Assembly: GCA_034003745.1 (NCBI GenBank)
Contig: JAVEYA010000052.1
Coordinates: forward strand, 1-15,410
From: JAVEYA01 sp034003745
Lineage (GTDB): Bacteria > Bacillota > Peptococcia > DRI-13 > PHAD01
Length of the DNA: 15,410 nt
Reading direction: 5' to 3'
Notes under the pieces: generated by a model
The model's database searches: none
What the model was told of the DNA's origin: nothing
Seen by the model: only the letters and a program-made list of their open reading frames with translations
Shown here: one piece after another, positions 7,344 to 15,333 of the stretch
Numbering within the stretch: position 1 is the stretch's first letter
Layout: each line of letters opens with the position of its first letter
Translations under genes and position numbers: made by a program

Positions 7344-8891
7344 TTATTCCCACTCAATCGTCCCGGGAGGCTTGGAGGTAATGTCGTAGACCACACGGTT
7401 GACGTGGGCGACTTCGTTGACGATGCGGTTGGAGATGCGGGCCAGCAGATCATAGGGGAGTCTCGCCCAGTCGGCCGTCATGGCGTCGTCCGAGGTTACC
7501 GCCCGCAGGATAATCGGGTAAGCATAGGTGCGGCTGTCTCCCATGACCCCAACGCTTTTGATGGTGGGCAGGACGGCAAAATATTGCCATACTTGGGCAT
7601 TCAGTCCCGCCCTGATAATCTCTTCCCGCACTATTGCATCGGCGTCGCGCAGAATCTCCAGCTTCTCCGGCGTGATCTCGCCGATGATACGGATGGCCAG
7701 TCCCGGTCCCGGGAAAGGCTGGCGGGAGACGATCTCATCGGGCAGCCCCAGCTTGCGGCCCAGTTCACGTACTTCATCCTTGAACAAAAGGCGCAGCGGT
7801 TCCAACAGCTTGAAACGCATATCTTTGGGCAAACCGCCGACGTTATGGTGGGTCTTGATGGTTGCCGCCGTACTGGTGCCGCTTTCGATGACATCCGGGT
7901 AGAGGGTGCCCTGCACCAAATAATCGTTAGCGCCTAATTTAGCCGCCTCTTCCTCAAAGACACGGATGAATTCATTGCCGATGGTGATACGCTTGGTCTC
8001 CGGGTCGGAAATATGGATTATTTTCTGCATAAACCTATCCGCCGCGTCCACAAAGACCAGATTCATCCCGAACTTGCCGCTGAAGGCGGCCTTGACTTGC
8101 TCGGATTCGCCCTTACGCATAAAGCCATGATCGACATAGACGCAAGTTAGCTGATCCCCTACCGCTTTATGGACCAAGACAGCGGCGACGGAAGAATCCA
8201 CGCCGCCGGAGAGCGCGCAGAGCACCCGTTTGTCTCCGATTTCTTTTCTGATAGCCTGTACCTGCTCGTCGATAAAAGAGCCCATGGACCATTCCGCCTT
8301 GCAGCCGCAGATATCCATCAGGAATTTTTTCAATATTTCCATACCCTGCGCGGTATGCCGGACCTCCGGATGAAACTGCACCCCGTACAGCTTCTTTTCA
8401 TCATGGGCAAAGGCGGCATAGGGAGTATCGCCGGTATAGGCGCAAGCCACAAACCCCTCCGGCATTCCGGCGACAAAGTCGCCATGGCTCATCCAGCACT
8501 GCTGCTTCTTCTCCAGCCCTTTGAACAAGGTATGCTGATCATCGATCTCAATAGAGGCGTTGCCATACTCACGCTTCGCGGATCCTTGCACATTGCCGCC
8601 CAACAGGTAGGCGATCAGCTGCATCCCGTAACAAATCCCCAGCACGGGAATGCCCAGTTCCAGTATTTCTTTCTCCACCCGCGGCGCTCCATCCGCATAA
8701 ACACTGGCAGGTCCGCCGGAAAGAATGATTCCTTTGGGTTTTCTGGCCGCTATTTCCTGCACGGGCGTATGATACGGAATCATTTCCGAATAGACATTCA
8801 ACTCCCTGACCCGCCGGGCAATCAGTTGATTATACTGGCCGCCGAAATCCAACACCAGCACCGTTTCATGTTCTAAAGACAAAATCTTCAC
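7344..8891 (-). CDS. guaA: GMP synthase (glutamine-hydrolysing)
   Basis: This enzyme converts XMP to GMP using ATP and glutamine, the last step of de novo guanine nucleotide synthesis. The 515-aa protein has the full two-domain layout. The class I glutamine amidotransferase has nucleophile C87 in LGICYGMQ, and H174 and E176 in FHPE. The ATP pyrophosphatase has P-loop SGGVDSS at 228-234. The C-terminal dimerisation domain ends in the family-typical DITSKPPGTIEWE. The start is GTG 8891, with GAGG about 5 nt upstream; no better start was seen. It lies 37 nt after hpt and ends in a strong terminator, so hpt-guaA is a two-gene operon. No guanine riboswitch is visible in front of guaA. Confidence 0.98.
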   Translation of the reverse strand: MKILSLEHETVLVLDFGGQYNQLIARRVRELNVYSEMIPYHTPVQEIAARKPKGIILSGGPASVYADGAPRVEKEILELGIPVLGICYGMQLIAYLLGGNVQGSAKREYGNASIEIDDQHTLFKGLEKKQQCWMSHGDFVAGMPEGFVACAYTGDTPYAAFAHDEKKLYGVQFHPEVRHTAQGMEILKKFLMDICGCKAEWSMGSFIDEQVQAIRKEIGDKRVLCALSGGVDSSVAAVLVHKAVGDQLTCVYVDHGFMRKGESEQVKAAFSGKFGMNLVFVDAADRFMQKIIHISDPETKRITIGNEFIRVFEEEAAKLGANDYLVQGTLYPDVIESGTSTAATIKTHHNVGGLPKDMRFKLLEPLRLLFKDEVRELGRKLGLPDEIVSRQPFPGPGLAIRIIGEITPEKLEILRDADAIVREEIIRAGLNAQVWQYFAVLPTIKSVGVMGDSRTYAYPIILRAVTSDDAMTADWARLPYDLLARISNRIVNEVAHVNRVVYDITSKPPGTIEWE

Positions 8892-8918
8892 CCTTTCCTC
8901 ACGCTGTTTGCCTGCCGT

Positions 8919-8938
8919 CTAATCGGTTCTAATCGGTT
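8919..8938. repeat. 10-bp tandem duplication over the hpt stop codon
   Basis: CTAATCGGTT occurs twice head to tail (8919-8928 and 8929-8938). The second copy carries the hpt TAG stop and the first lies just downstream of it in the transcript. It is probably a replication-slippage duplication with no effect on the protein beyond the stop region. Confidence 0.9.
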
Positions 8939-9456
8939 ATTACTGTCGCCACATAAGGCAGATTCCTGAATTCCTCGTTGCAATCCAAGCCATAGCCCAC
9001 CACAAATTCGTCCGGTATTTCGTAGCCGTTATAGTCCGGCGCCAGCTCGACCTGCCTGCGGCTGGGCTTGTCCAGGAAGGAACAGATCTTCAGGCTGGCG
9101 GGATTGCGCACGGCCAGATTTTCCTTGATATAGGTAAGTGTGAGGCCGGTATCGACGATATCCTCGACGATGAGGACATCCTTGCCGGAAATATCGGCTT
9201 CCAAGTCTTTCAATATCCGCACCACACCGGAAGTAGCCGTGGAAAGGCCATAGCTCGAAACAGCCATAAAATCCAGCTGCAGAGGGAGGTCGATCGCGCG
9301 GATAATATCGGCCAGAAAGACGACCGAGCCTTTTAGGATACCAACAACAAAAAGGTCTTTATTGCTGTAGTCTTCAGTAATTCGTGCGCCCAATTCGCTG
9401 ACTTTGCTTTTGATTTGCTCTTCGGAGATCATAATTTTACCGATTTTCAGGACCAT
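8929..9456 (-). CDS. hpt: Hypoxanthine phosphoribosyltransferase
   Basis: This cytosolic salvage enzyme joins hypoxanthine (and usually guanine) to PRPP to make IMP (or GMP). The 175-aa length is normal. The PRPP-binding signature VLIVEDIVDTGLT is at residues 94-106, with the acidic pair E98-D99; the loop I ILKGS is at 40-44, and the C-terminal ELAPDYNGYEIPDEFVVGYGLD region is typical of bacterial HPRTs. ATG 9456 is preceded by AAAGGG about 9 nt upstream; an in-frame ATG at 9432 has a weaker site. It is the promoter-proximal gene of the hpt-guaA operon, linking purine salvage with GMP synthesis. Confidence 0.97.
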   Translation of the reverse strand: MVLKIGKIMISEEQIKSKVSELGARITEDYSNKDLFVVGILKGSVVFLADIIRAIDLPLQLDFMAVSSYGLSTATSGVVRILKDLEADISGKDVLIVEDIVDTGLTLTYIKENLAVRNPASLKICSFLDKPSRRQVELAPDYNGYEIPDEFVVGYGLDCNEEFRNLPYVATVITD

Positions 9457-9498
9457 TTTCGTTCACCCTTTGCTGCAGATGTATTTTAAGTTTACTTG

Positions 9499-9527
9499 AT
9501 TATATCAGATAAAAAGCCTGTTGAAAA
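9499..9527 (-). promoter_or_regulatory. Extended -10 promoter for hpt-guaA
   Basis: The minus strand has a perfect TATAAT (9499-9504) preceded by TGA (9505-9507), an extended -10. A TTTTCA (9522-9527) lies 17 nt upstream as a partial -35, and it falls inside the preceding terminator hairpin. The predicted leader to ATG 9456 is about 35 nt, too short for a purine riboswitch. Confidence 0.7.
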
Positions 9528-9540
9528 TTGTCAACAGGCT
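9511..9540 (-). terminator. Intrinsic terminator of the efflux operon
   Basis: A perfect 10-bp stem (9515-9524 with 9531-9540) and 6-nt loop are followed in the minus direction by UUUU. The outer arm includes bases of the LolA-like gene stop codon. It ends the tetR-MFP-RND-LolA-like operon immediately before the hpt promoter. Confidence 0.9.
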
Positions 9541-10273
9541 AAGTTTGCGGCGGCTGAATTTCAATGGTTTCGTTAAAGTCCATCATTTCCACCGTTATCT
9601 TTAAGTGATGCAGGGAGTTATCCCGGTGTTCCGCCAGCACTTCGGCCCGGCGAATCACCCCGTCTTTTTTATCTATCCACAGCCGGTAATTGAAGTCCTG
9701 CCAGTACAGGGCCATATATTCGTTGACCCCGCGGCCCATTACTTCATAGATACGGCAACTCTTCCCCCGGATGCTCTCTTTTCCGACCCTTTTTACAACG
9801 ATATTATCCTGCTCGGTAAAATGGAACGCGCCCAGAGGGTTGATTTCGGCGATCAACTGTTCCACTGCAGGACGGCCTTGTTCCGGCACGACCACCCAGC
9901 CGTCCGTCAGTGAATCCCTCCGGAATAAGGTGTCCCCCAAGTGATACACTTCCACTTCCGCCTGGATAATGGGCAAGTTTCCTTTTAAGTGCACACCCTG
10001 CAGATTCTTCTCTCCGCTGACCTCGGAAATCAAGGTCTCCTGGCCGTCCAGATTACGTACAGCCACAGCATGATAGCGATAAGACGGCGTATTGATTGTC
10101 TTCGCCAAACCCTGTAGCACCGCCTCCTGGGGAGGTAACTGCGTCAGCTCTCCATAGGCATAAAAGCCGGCCCAAACAAGCAAAACCGCCGGAAGCAGAT
10201 AACCCCACCTTTTCCACTTCCCTATCTCCAACGTCCGGATGTTTTTCAGCTTTTCAATCAGGCCTGTTTTCAT
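9539..10273 (-). CDS. Membrane-anchored protein with LolA-like C-terminus
   Basis: This is a 244-aa protein with a basic N-terminus and one hydrophobic segment at about 24-40 (YLLPAVLLVWAGFYAYG). No lipobox or clear cleavage site follows, so it is probably a membrane-anchored extracytoplasmic protein. The soluble part is rich in beta-strand-like segments and ends in MDFNETIEIQPP, which resembles the C-terminal pattern of the LolA/outer-membrane lipoprotein-sorting fold. The family assignment is tentative. I chose ATG 10273 because GGGAG lies 8 nt upstream; the ATG at 10303 has no ribosome binding site. The gene follows the RND pump by 62 nt and shares its terminator, so a role with the pump or its substrate is likely but unproven. 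Confidence 0.78.
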   Translation of the reverse strand: MKTGLIEKLKNIRTLEIGKWKRWGYLLPAVLLVWAGFYAYGELTQLPPQEAVLQGLAKTINTPSYRYHAVAVRNLDGQETLISEVSGEKNLQGVHLKGNLPIIQAEVEVYHLGDTLFRRDSLTDGWVVVPEQGRPAVEQLIAEINPLGAFHFTEQDNIVVKRVGKESIRGKSCRIYEVMGRGVNEYMALYWQDFNYRLWIDKKDGVIRRAEVLAEHRDNSLHHLKITVEMMDFNETIEIQPPQT

Positions 10274-10282
10274 TTTATTCAC

Positions 10283-10326
10283 TCCCGCCTCGAATACAAT
10301 CATTAATCTTTACGAGGGAGGCGGGA
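10283..10326 (-). promoter_or_regulatory. Inverted repeat covering the ribosome binding site of the LolA-like gene
   Basis: TCCCGCCT (10283-10290) and AGGCGGGA (10319-10326) are perfect 8-bp complements separated by 28 nt. In the minus-strand transcript the downstream arm contains the GGGAG site used by ATG 10273. If it folds, it would lower translation of the last gene relative to the pump. There is no U-run, so it is not a terminator. Confidence 0.55.
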
Positions 10327-10335
10327 TAAATATTC

Positions 10336-13300
10336 TTAAAAATTTATGCTTTTCCCGGCCTGCGACCGCCGTTTTCCCTCCGCCAGCGCATAGATTACCG
10401 GTATAACCAGCAGGGTAAGTAAAGTAGAAACCAGCAGCCCGCACATCAGCGAAATAGCCATCGGCACAAACAGCGTCCCGCTGAAAATCAAAGGAATCAG
10501 GCCTAAGACAGTGGTCACCGTCGTTAAAAGAATCGGCCGGATCCTCTTTCCCACGGCATGGTGGCAGGCGTAATCCAGATCTTGGCCCCGCCTCCGCTCC
10601 CCATTAATATAATCTAAGAGGAGAATGGCGTTATTAATGACGACGCCGAATAAGCTTACGGCGCCTAAAAGGGCGGTGAAAGACAAGGGCTGTTGGAAAA
10701 CAAGCAGGCCGATTATCGAGCCGATAATGGATAAGGGGATCGCCGCCAGGATAATCAGGGGCTGCGTTAACGAAGAAAACTGAATCAGCATAATAATATA
10801 AACCAGCAAAAGCGCAAAAATTGCAGCAATACCCAAAGAACCGAAATATTTGATGATTTTATTCTTTTCCCCGTCATACGTTATCCTGAGGTCCGCTGTC
10901 TCCAGCGCCGCCACTCTCTTTTCCAGCTTATTCTGAATATCTACCGCGCTGTGACCCAACTGTACATCGGAGAGGATATTGATTACCCTCTCCCGGTTAT
11001 ATCTTTTAATGGCGCTCATTTGCAGCGCCAGTTCAACCTGAGCCACCTGCCTGAGTAAAACCTTATTGCCGGCGGCTGCTGATTTGATACTCAGATTTTC
11101 CAACTCCGCCAGCGAGTGGATATTACTTTTGACCACAATATCATATTCCTTGCCGCTATCATCCCTGAGCTGTGAGACGACCTGCCCGCTCAGGGCCGCA
11201 TTCAGCTCGCTCAGGATATCATAGCGGGTCAGCCCCATTTGCGAGGCCTGCCCCGTATCAATATTCACCTGATACTGGTATTCCTTTCCTCCGGCGTCAT
11301 CATCCACATTGGCGGCGCCGGGGATCCCCCTTAGGAGGGCTTTAATCTCGGCAGCAGTTTTCTGCAATAAATCGTGGTCTTCTCCCGTAATCCTGACCAC
11401 CAGCGGCGCTGCGGCAGGTTCGGCCTGTTCCAGTTCCTTGGCCGTCACCGTAGCCCCGGAGATGTTGGTATCAAAGAGTTTCTGCAAATAACCGATCATT
11501 TGGGTGTTATTTTTAAACCGTCCGCCTTTCTTTAAATCCAGAGCAACCATAATTTGTCCGGTATCCGCCGATTTGATCGGGTTAGGCATTGTCATAAAAA
11601 ATTTGGGCAGACCTTTCCCTACGGAGGTGGTCGTTTGCAGCACTTCTTCCTGTGACAGGAGGATTTCTTCGACTTCCCGGGCGACCTCGGCAGTCTGGGC
11701 AATATTCGCGGCCTGCTCCGAGAGAATATCCAGATAGATGATGCTCTTATCCGCTTTCGGAAAGAAGATGATATTCAAAAAGTAAACAAGGCATAAAGAA
11801 CCGATGAATATAGCCCCGGCTGCCCAAATCACGGTTTTCTTTCTTTCCAGGGTCCAGATGGAAAGATTGCGGAATAGCGTCCAGAGGCGATCTCCCCGGG
11901 TACCGGCGCCGCCGGCCTTAAAAAACATAAAAGCCAGCGTGGGCGTAACAAACAACGCTACCAGATAGGAAGCCGTCAGAGAAATTATCACAATCTGGGG
12001 AACGCTGCGGATATATTCCCCGGCGGTACCCGGCAGAATCAATAAGGGAATGTAAGCGGTAACCGTGGTCAGCGTGGAGGTCAGCACCGGAATTGCCACG
12101 TCTTTGATGCCGCCTGCGCACGCGCTCAGGCGCTCCTCGAAATTGTCCAGCCGGACCTGAATGGCGTCGCTAACCACAATAGCATTATCGACCAGCATCC
12201 CCAAAGCAATAATCAGCCCCACCACGGAAATCTGGTCCACCTGTATCTTCAAAACGTTCATCGAGGCAAAAGTAATCAAAATAGATAAGGGAATGGCAAA
12301 AGACACGACGATGGCGTTTCTTAAGCCCATGCCCCAGAAGATGACCAGAATGACGAAGCCAATGCCCTGCAGGAGATTAACCATCACTCCATTGATGGAT
12401 TCCTTAATATCATCGGGCTGATAATGCACCTTCATCAAGGCCATGCCCTCTGCCAGTCCGGCCTCCATTTTCTCCAGATGTTTATCCAACGCGGAGCCGA
12501 TAAAGACCACATTCAGGCCTTTTTGAAAATATCCGGTCAGAAGGACGGAATCTTTCCCGTTATGTTTAACCCGGATGGCGTCTTCATCCGCTTCCATCCT
12601 GACCTGAGCGACATCTTTAAGCCGCAGAACATTTCCATTCTCCGGCGAGACGCCGATGACAAGATTGGCTGCTTCTTCCACACTCTTTAGTTTACCGGGC
12701 GTATTGACATTGATGCTAAAACTGTCGTTTTTGATATCTCCGGAAGGAATCTCCAAATTTTGCGCTTGCAAAGTTTTGGCTAAGTCATTTAAGGATATTT
12801 TCAGCTGACTGAGCCGAGCATAATCGACTTCCACTATAAGCTGCCTAAGCGGGTCGCCCTGAATCTCAATGCGGGTGACGCCTTTGAGGCCGGTCAGTTC
12901 TTTTTTGATTTTCTCAGCAACAGCGGCCAGTTCCTCCAAAGAACTGTCCTCCCCCGTTAAACTGAAGATAAACCCGGCTGTAGCATCCAGATCGGTATTA
13001 ACGTCAATTTTTCGGCAGCCTTCCGGCAGTTCGGCCTGCAACGCATCCATTTTCCGCCGCAGCTCATCCCAGGTTTCCTTCACAGCGGCTTCATTGGTCA
13101 GCCAGACCACTGAGGTGGAAACGCTATGGCGGGAGTAGGATTCAATGTAGTCATAGCCTTCCAGGCTGGCCAGCTCGTCTTCAACTTTGGTGGTAACGGA
13201 AGCTTCTATATCCTCCGGTGAAGCGCCGGGATAGACAACCGTAACGACGGCCACCGGCGGTGCGATTTCGGGATTCTCTTGTTTGGGTAAAAGCCAATAG

Positions 13301-13383
13301 CTGTAGATGCCGAAAATGGCCAGCGCAAGGATAAAGAAGAGAGTGACTCTTCTGTTTTTGATAATGCGGCCCAAGATGCTCAT
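10336..13383 (-). CDS. RND (HAE1-type) efflux pump inner-membrane transporter
   Basis: This is a proton-driven efflux transporter of the AcrB/MexB superfamily, about 1015 aa, the normal length. The N-terminal membrane helix (about 13-33) is followed by a large porter-domain loop beginning PKQENPEIAPP. The helix-4 motif is GMLVDNAIVV with D399-N400, where AcrB has D407-D408. The helix-10 counterpart is VVINNAILLLDY near residue 917, where AcrB has K940. Both variants occur in the VDNA/NNAI type of HAE1 pumps, so this is not a broken gene. A second porter loop lies between the two membrane halves. ATG 13383 has AAGGAG 10 nt upstream; GTG 13389 is an alternative adding two residues. Substrates cannot be predicted. 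It is operonic with its adaptor, 45 nt upstream. Confidence 0.96.
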   Translation of the reverse strand: MSILGRIIKNRRVTLFFILALAIFGIYSYWLLPKQENPEIAPPVAVVTVVYPGASPEDIEASVTTKVEDELASLEGYDYIESYSRHSVSTSVVWLTNEAAVKETWDELRRKMDALQAELPEGCRKIDVNTDLDATAGFIFSLTGEDSSLEELAAVAEKIKKELTGLKGVTRIEIQGDPLRQLIVEVDYARLSQLKISLNDLAKTLQAQNLEIPSGDIKNDSFSINVNTPGKLKSVEEAANLVIGVSPENGNVLRLKDVAQVRMEADEDAIRVKHNGKDSVLLTGYFQKGLNVVFIGSALDKHLEKMEAGLAEGMALMKVHYQPDDIKESINGVMVNLLQGIGFVILVIFWGMGLRNAIVVSFAIPLSILITFASMNVLKIQVDQISVVGLIIALGMLVDNAIVVSDAIQVRLDNFEERLSACAGGIKDVAIPVLTSTLTTVTAYIPLLILPGTAGEYIRSVPQIVIISLTASYLVALFVTPTLAFMFFKAGGAGTRGDRLWTLFRNLSIWTLERKKTVIWAAGAIFIGSLCLVYFLNIIFFPKADKSIIYLDILSEQAANIAQTAEVAREVEEILLSQEEVLQTTTSVGKGLPKFFMTMPNPIKSADTGQIMVALDLKKGGRFKNNTQMIGYLQKLFDTNISGATVTAKELEQAEPAAAPLVVRITGEDHDLLQKTAAEIKALLRGIPGAANVDDDAGGKEYQYQVNIDTGQASQMGLTRYDILSELNAALSGQVVSQLRDDSGKEYDIVVKSNIHSLAELENLSIKSAAAGNKVLLRQVAQVELALQMSAIKRYNRERVINILSDVQLGHSAVDIQNKLEKRVAALETADLRITYDGEKNKIIKYFGSLGIAAIFALLLVYIIMLIQFSSLTQPLIILAAIPLSIIGSIIGLLVFQQPLSFTALLGAVSLFGVVINNAILLLDYINGERRRGQDLDYACHHAVGKRIRPILLTTVTTVLGLIPLIFSGTLFVPMAISLMCGLLVSTLLTLLVIPVIYALAEGKRRSQAGKSINF

Positions 13384-13428
13384 CCCCACGCCTCTCCTTT
13401 CATCTTACGCGTTATCTGCAAGGCATTA

Positions 13429-14511
13429 CTATTCCTGTACCATTACTATGTCTCCGTCATTTAAGCGTTTATGGCCTTCAATGACCACCTTATCATAGGC
13501 ATCAAGGCCCTTGACCAGGACCAGGCTGTTATTGATACGGCCGCGCTCAATAACTTTTTTGACCGCGATCCCCTGGTCATTAGCCACAAAAACATAGTCC
13601 TGCCCGTCATTCTGGACGGCGTTAACGGGAATAAACAGGCCCGCTTCTTCCCCTATCTCCAGCAGAACATCCACGGTCCTGCCGATAGGCAGCGCCGTAT
13701 CCTCTATCGCCACGATCACCGGATACGTTCTGGTCTGCGCGTCCGGCAGCTGCCCAATGCGAATGACAGCGCCCGTAATCTCCTTATCTCCACTGATAAC
13801 CCTGGCCGGCGTGCCCGCCTTCACTTTAGGCAGATCGTCCTGAGACAACCCCAAGGTAACCTCCAGCGCACTTCCTCTAATGACGGCCACCGGATAACCG
13901 GTCGGAACCATTTCGCCTTCTTCATAGAGAATATCCGCTACCCAACCGGACAAATCCGCCTGCAAGACGGTATCAGCCAACATATTTTGCTTATTTTGAT
14001 AATCAATTTCCGCGTTGTTGTAAGCGGCGCGCAAATTCACCAGTTCTACTTCGGCTTTGTCCCGGTCCGAGGCGGAAACGGCGCCGGCTTCGTAAAGCCG
14101 GTTAACCTTATCGAAATTATCCTGGGCGAATTCATAGGCCTTCCGGACATTATCCCGGGTATTTCGGGCACCTTCAGCAGCCAGTTCCAGGTCCTTGGTC
14201 TCGAGCTTGGCCAGCACATCCCCTGCTTTAATCTCCTGTCCTGCGCTCACCGGGACATGTACCAGGAGACCCGCCATCTTAAAACCGACTTTTTTCAGTT
14301 CCCGGGCTTCTACAATACCCAAATAATTCAGCGTGATATGGATAGTCTCCGGCCTCACTTCCAACACTTTGACCGGCTTTGCCGCCGGAGCGTCTTCCGG
14401 ATTCTGCCCGACGCAGCTTGAGGCCAGGAGCAGACTCAACAGGACAAAGCCCGCGCCTGTTTTCCTCAACAGCCTTTGACGCTGTTTACCGTGTTTCTCC
14501 GCTGCCTCCAT
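13429..14511 (-). CDS. RND periplasmic adaptor (membrane fusion protein), lipoprotein-like
   Basis: This is the HlyD/AcrA-type adaptor that couples an RND pump to its exit path. The 360-aa protein has a basic N-terminus, a hydrophobic signal and a probable lipidated Cys33 (LLLASSC, a loose lipobox). A barrel-sandwich half (VGFKMAGLLVHVPVSAGQEIKAGDVLAKLET) follows, then an alpha-helical hairpin at about 105-175, the second lipoyl half (VLQADLSGWVADILYEEGEMV), and C-terminal beta domains ending VIEGHKRLNDGDIVMVQE. GGAGG lies 7 nt before ATG 14511. It sits between the TetR gene (42 nt upstream) and the RND gene (45 nt downstream), which fixes its role. No outer-membrane factor gene is in the window. 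Confidence 0.95.
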   Translation of the reverse strand: MEAAEKHGKQRQRLLRKTGAGFVLLSLLLASSCVGQNPEDAPAAKPVKVLEVRPETIHITLNYLGIVEARELKKVGFKMAGLLVHVPVSAGQEIKAGDVLAKLETKDLELAAEGARNTRDNVRKAYEFAQDNFDKVNRLYEAGAVSASDRDKAEVELVNLRAAYNNAEIDYQNKQNMLADTVLQADLSGWVADILYEEGEMVPTGYPVAVIRGSALEVTLGLSQDDLPKVKAGTPARVISGDKEITGAVIRIGQLPDAQTRTYPVIVAIEDTALPIGRTVDVLLEIGEEAGLFIPVNAVQNDGQDYVFVANDQGIAVKKVIERGRINNSLVLVKGLDAYDKVVIEGHKRLNDGDIVMVQE

Positions 14512-14553
14512 CTATCTTCCTCCCTCATCCCCGGCTTTAAGGTCCGTTTTCCT

Positions 14554-15099
14554 TCAGCGAACCAGGATTCCGTTAAAAAAAACTTCGCTCAATTGTTCCA
14601 AGAGCTGCCGCATAGTGATATCGTTTTTCTGCAGATATTCTATCTGCAACAAGCGGTCCATGAAGGCTTTCAGCATGGGCGCCACGATTTCCAGGTCAAT
14701 GGCAGGATTTAACTCGCCTTTCCTGCTTCCTTCCAACAAAAGATCGTAGAAAAGTTTTATCTTGAATTCCTGGAGCGCATCCACCTGCTGCCAGACCTCC
14801 GGGTAAAACTGCCGGAGTTCGGCCAGCTGTTTCATCGGCAGCGTAAAGCTGGTATTCACCATAGCCAGTATTTTAGCGGCCCAGGTCGTCTCCTGCGCAA
14901 TCGCCTGGAGGGTTTTTTGCTTATCCTCGCGCAGAAACCAGGCAATCGTCTCGGTAATTAGCTGCTGTTTGCCTGAAAAGTACTTATAGAGCGTTTTCTT
15001 GCTGATGCCCAGTTCTGCACTGACGTCATCCAGCGTGAATTTGCGGAAGCCGTATTGACCGATCAGGTTCAGCGTTGATCTAATAATTCTCTCTTCCAT
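14554..15099 (-). CDS. TetR-family transcriptional regulator of the efflux operon
   Basis: This is a 181-aa one-component repressor-type protein. The N-terminal TetR helix-turn-helix covers about residues 1-50, with FTLDDVSAELGISKKTLYKYF (about 21-41) a near-consensus example. The C-terminal ligand/dimerisation domain is alpha-helical and divergent, as usual, so the ligand cannot be inferred. GAGGAG lies 5 nt before ATG 15099. It is the first gene of the operon, with the adaptor 42 nt downstream, which suggests that it controls its own operon and responds to a pump substrate. It is divergent from the response-regulator gene at 15366, so it could also affect that promoter. Confidence 0.95.
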   Translation of the reverse strand: MEERIIRSTLNLIGQYGFRKFTLDDVSAELGISKKTLYKYFSGKQQLITETIAWFLREDKQKTLQAIAQETTWAAKILAMVNTSFTLPMKQLAELRQFYPEVWQQVDALQEFKIKLFYDLLLEGSRKGELNPAIDLEIVAPMLKAFMDRLLQIEYLQKNDITMRQLLEQLSEVFFNGILVR

Positions 15100-15177
15100 A
15101 TGTACTCCTCTACACTTTCGTTATTTCCGCGTTCGACTCTTTAGAAACGATTTTAGTTTTTTTAGTTTCCATATATA

Positions 15178-15206
15178 ATATTAATACTTTTACGCCACAG
15201 ATACAA
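15178..15206 (-). promoter_or_regulatory. Candidate tetR operon promoter
   Basis: On the minus strand, TTGTAT (15201-15206) and TAATAT (15178-15183) are 17 nt apart. Both are partial matches (4 of 6 for the -10), and other TATA-like hexamers overlap, so the exact placement is uncertain. Confidence 0.33.
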
Positions 15207-15228
15207 TCTTTTATTTATAGCTTTAAAG

Positions 15229-15275
15229 CTTAAGGAATTCTTAAGATTTTCCTTCACCGGTTCATAAGATTTGGC
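15229..15275 (+). promoter_or_regulatory. Phased CTTAAG direct repeats, possible response-regulator sites
   Basis: CTTAAG occurs at 15229-15234 and again at 15240-15245, exactly 11 bp apart. A longer copy, TTCTTAAGATTTTCC (15238-15252), is repeated as TTCATAAGATTTGGC (15261-15275) with 12 of 15 identical. OmpR/PhoB-family regulators commonly bind direct repeats with about 11-bp spacing. The cluster lies about 55-105 bp upstream of the -10 of the response-regulator gene, so autoregulation is inferred. Confidence 0.5.
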
Positions 15276-15324
15276 TGATATCATTACTCCCGGAACACTA
15301 AGAAAACACGCCTGAAAGGGGGTA

Positions 15325-15333
15325 TGATATAAT
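15325..15333 (+). promoter_or_regulatory. Extended -10 promoter for the response-regulator gene
   Basis: TGATATAAT combines a perfect TATAAT (15328-15333) with an upstream TGn. No good -35 lies 17 nt upstream, which fits an extended -10 or activator-dependent promoter. The predicted leader is about 25 nt. Confidence 0.65.

Noticed and set aside
8169..8876. Plus-strand open frame (235 codons) opposite guaA
   Set aside because: guaA is unambiguous over its full length; the opposite frame is a shadow.
9529..9534. TTGACA as the -35 of the hpt promoter
   Set aside because: It is a consensus hexamer but lies 24 nt from TATAAT, too far for a normal sigma-A promoter, and is part of the terminator stem.
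9457..9538. Purine riboswitch upstream of hpt-guaA
   Set aside because: The predicted leader is only about 35 nt and the only hairpin is the upstream terminator, so an aptamer of about 70 nt does not fit.
10301..10303. ATG 10303 as start of the LolA-like gene
   Set aside because: No ribosome binding site precedes it; ATG 10273 has GGGAG at 8 nt.
10736..13383. RND pump inactivated by loss of the D408 and K940 equivalents
   Set aside because: The VDNA and NNAI motifs are the normal form in a branch of HAE1 pumps, and the gene is full length without frameshifts.
13471..14421. Plus-strand open frame (316 codons) opposite the adaptor gene
   Set aside because: The minus-strand frame is a clear HlyD/AcrA-type adaptor with a good ribosome binding site; the opposite frame has no recognisable domain.
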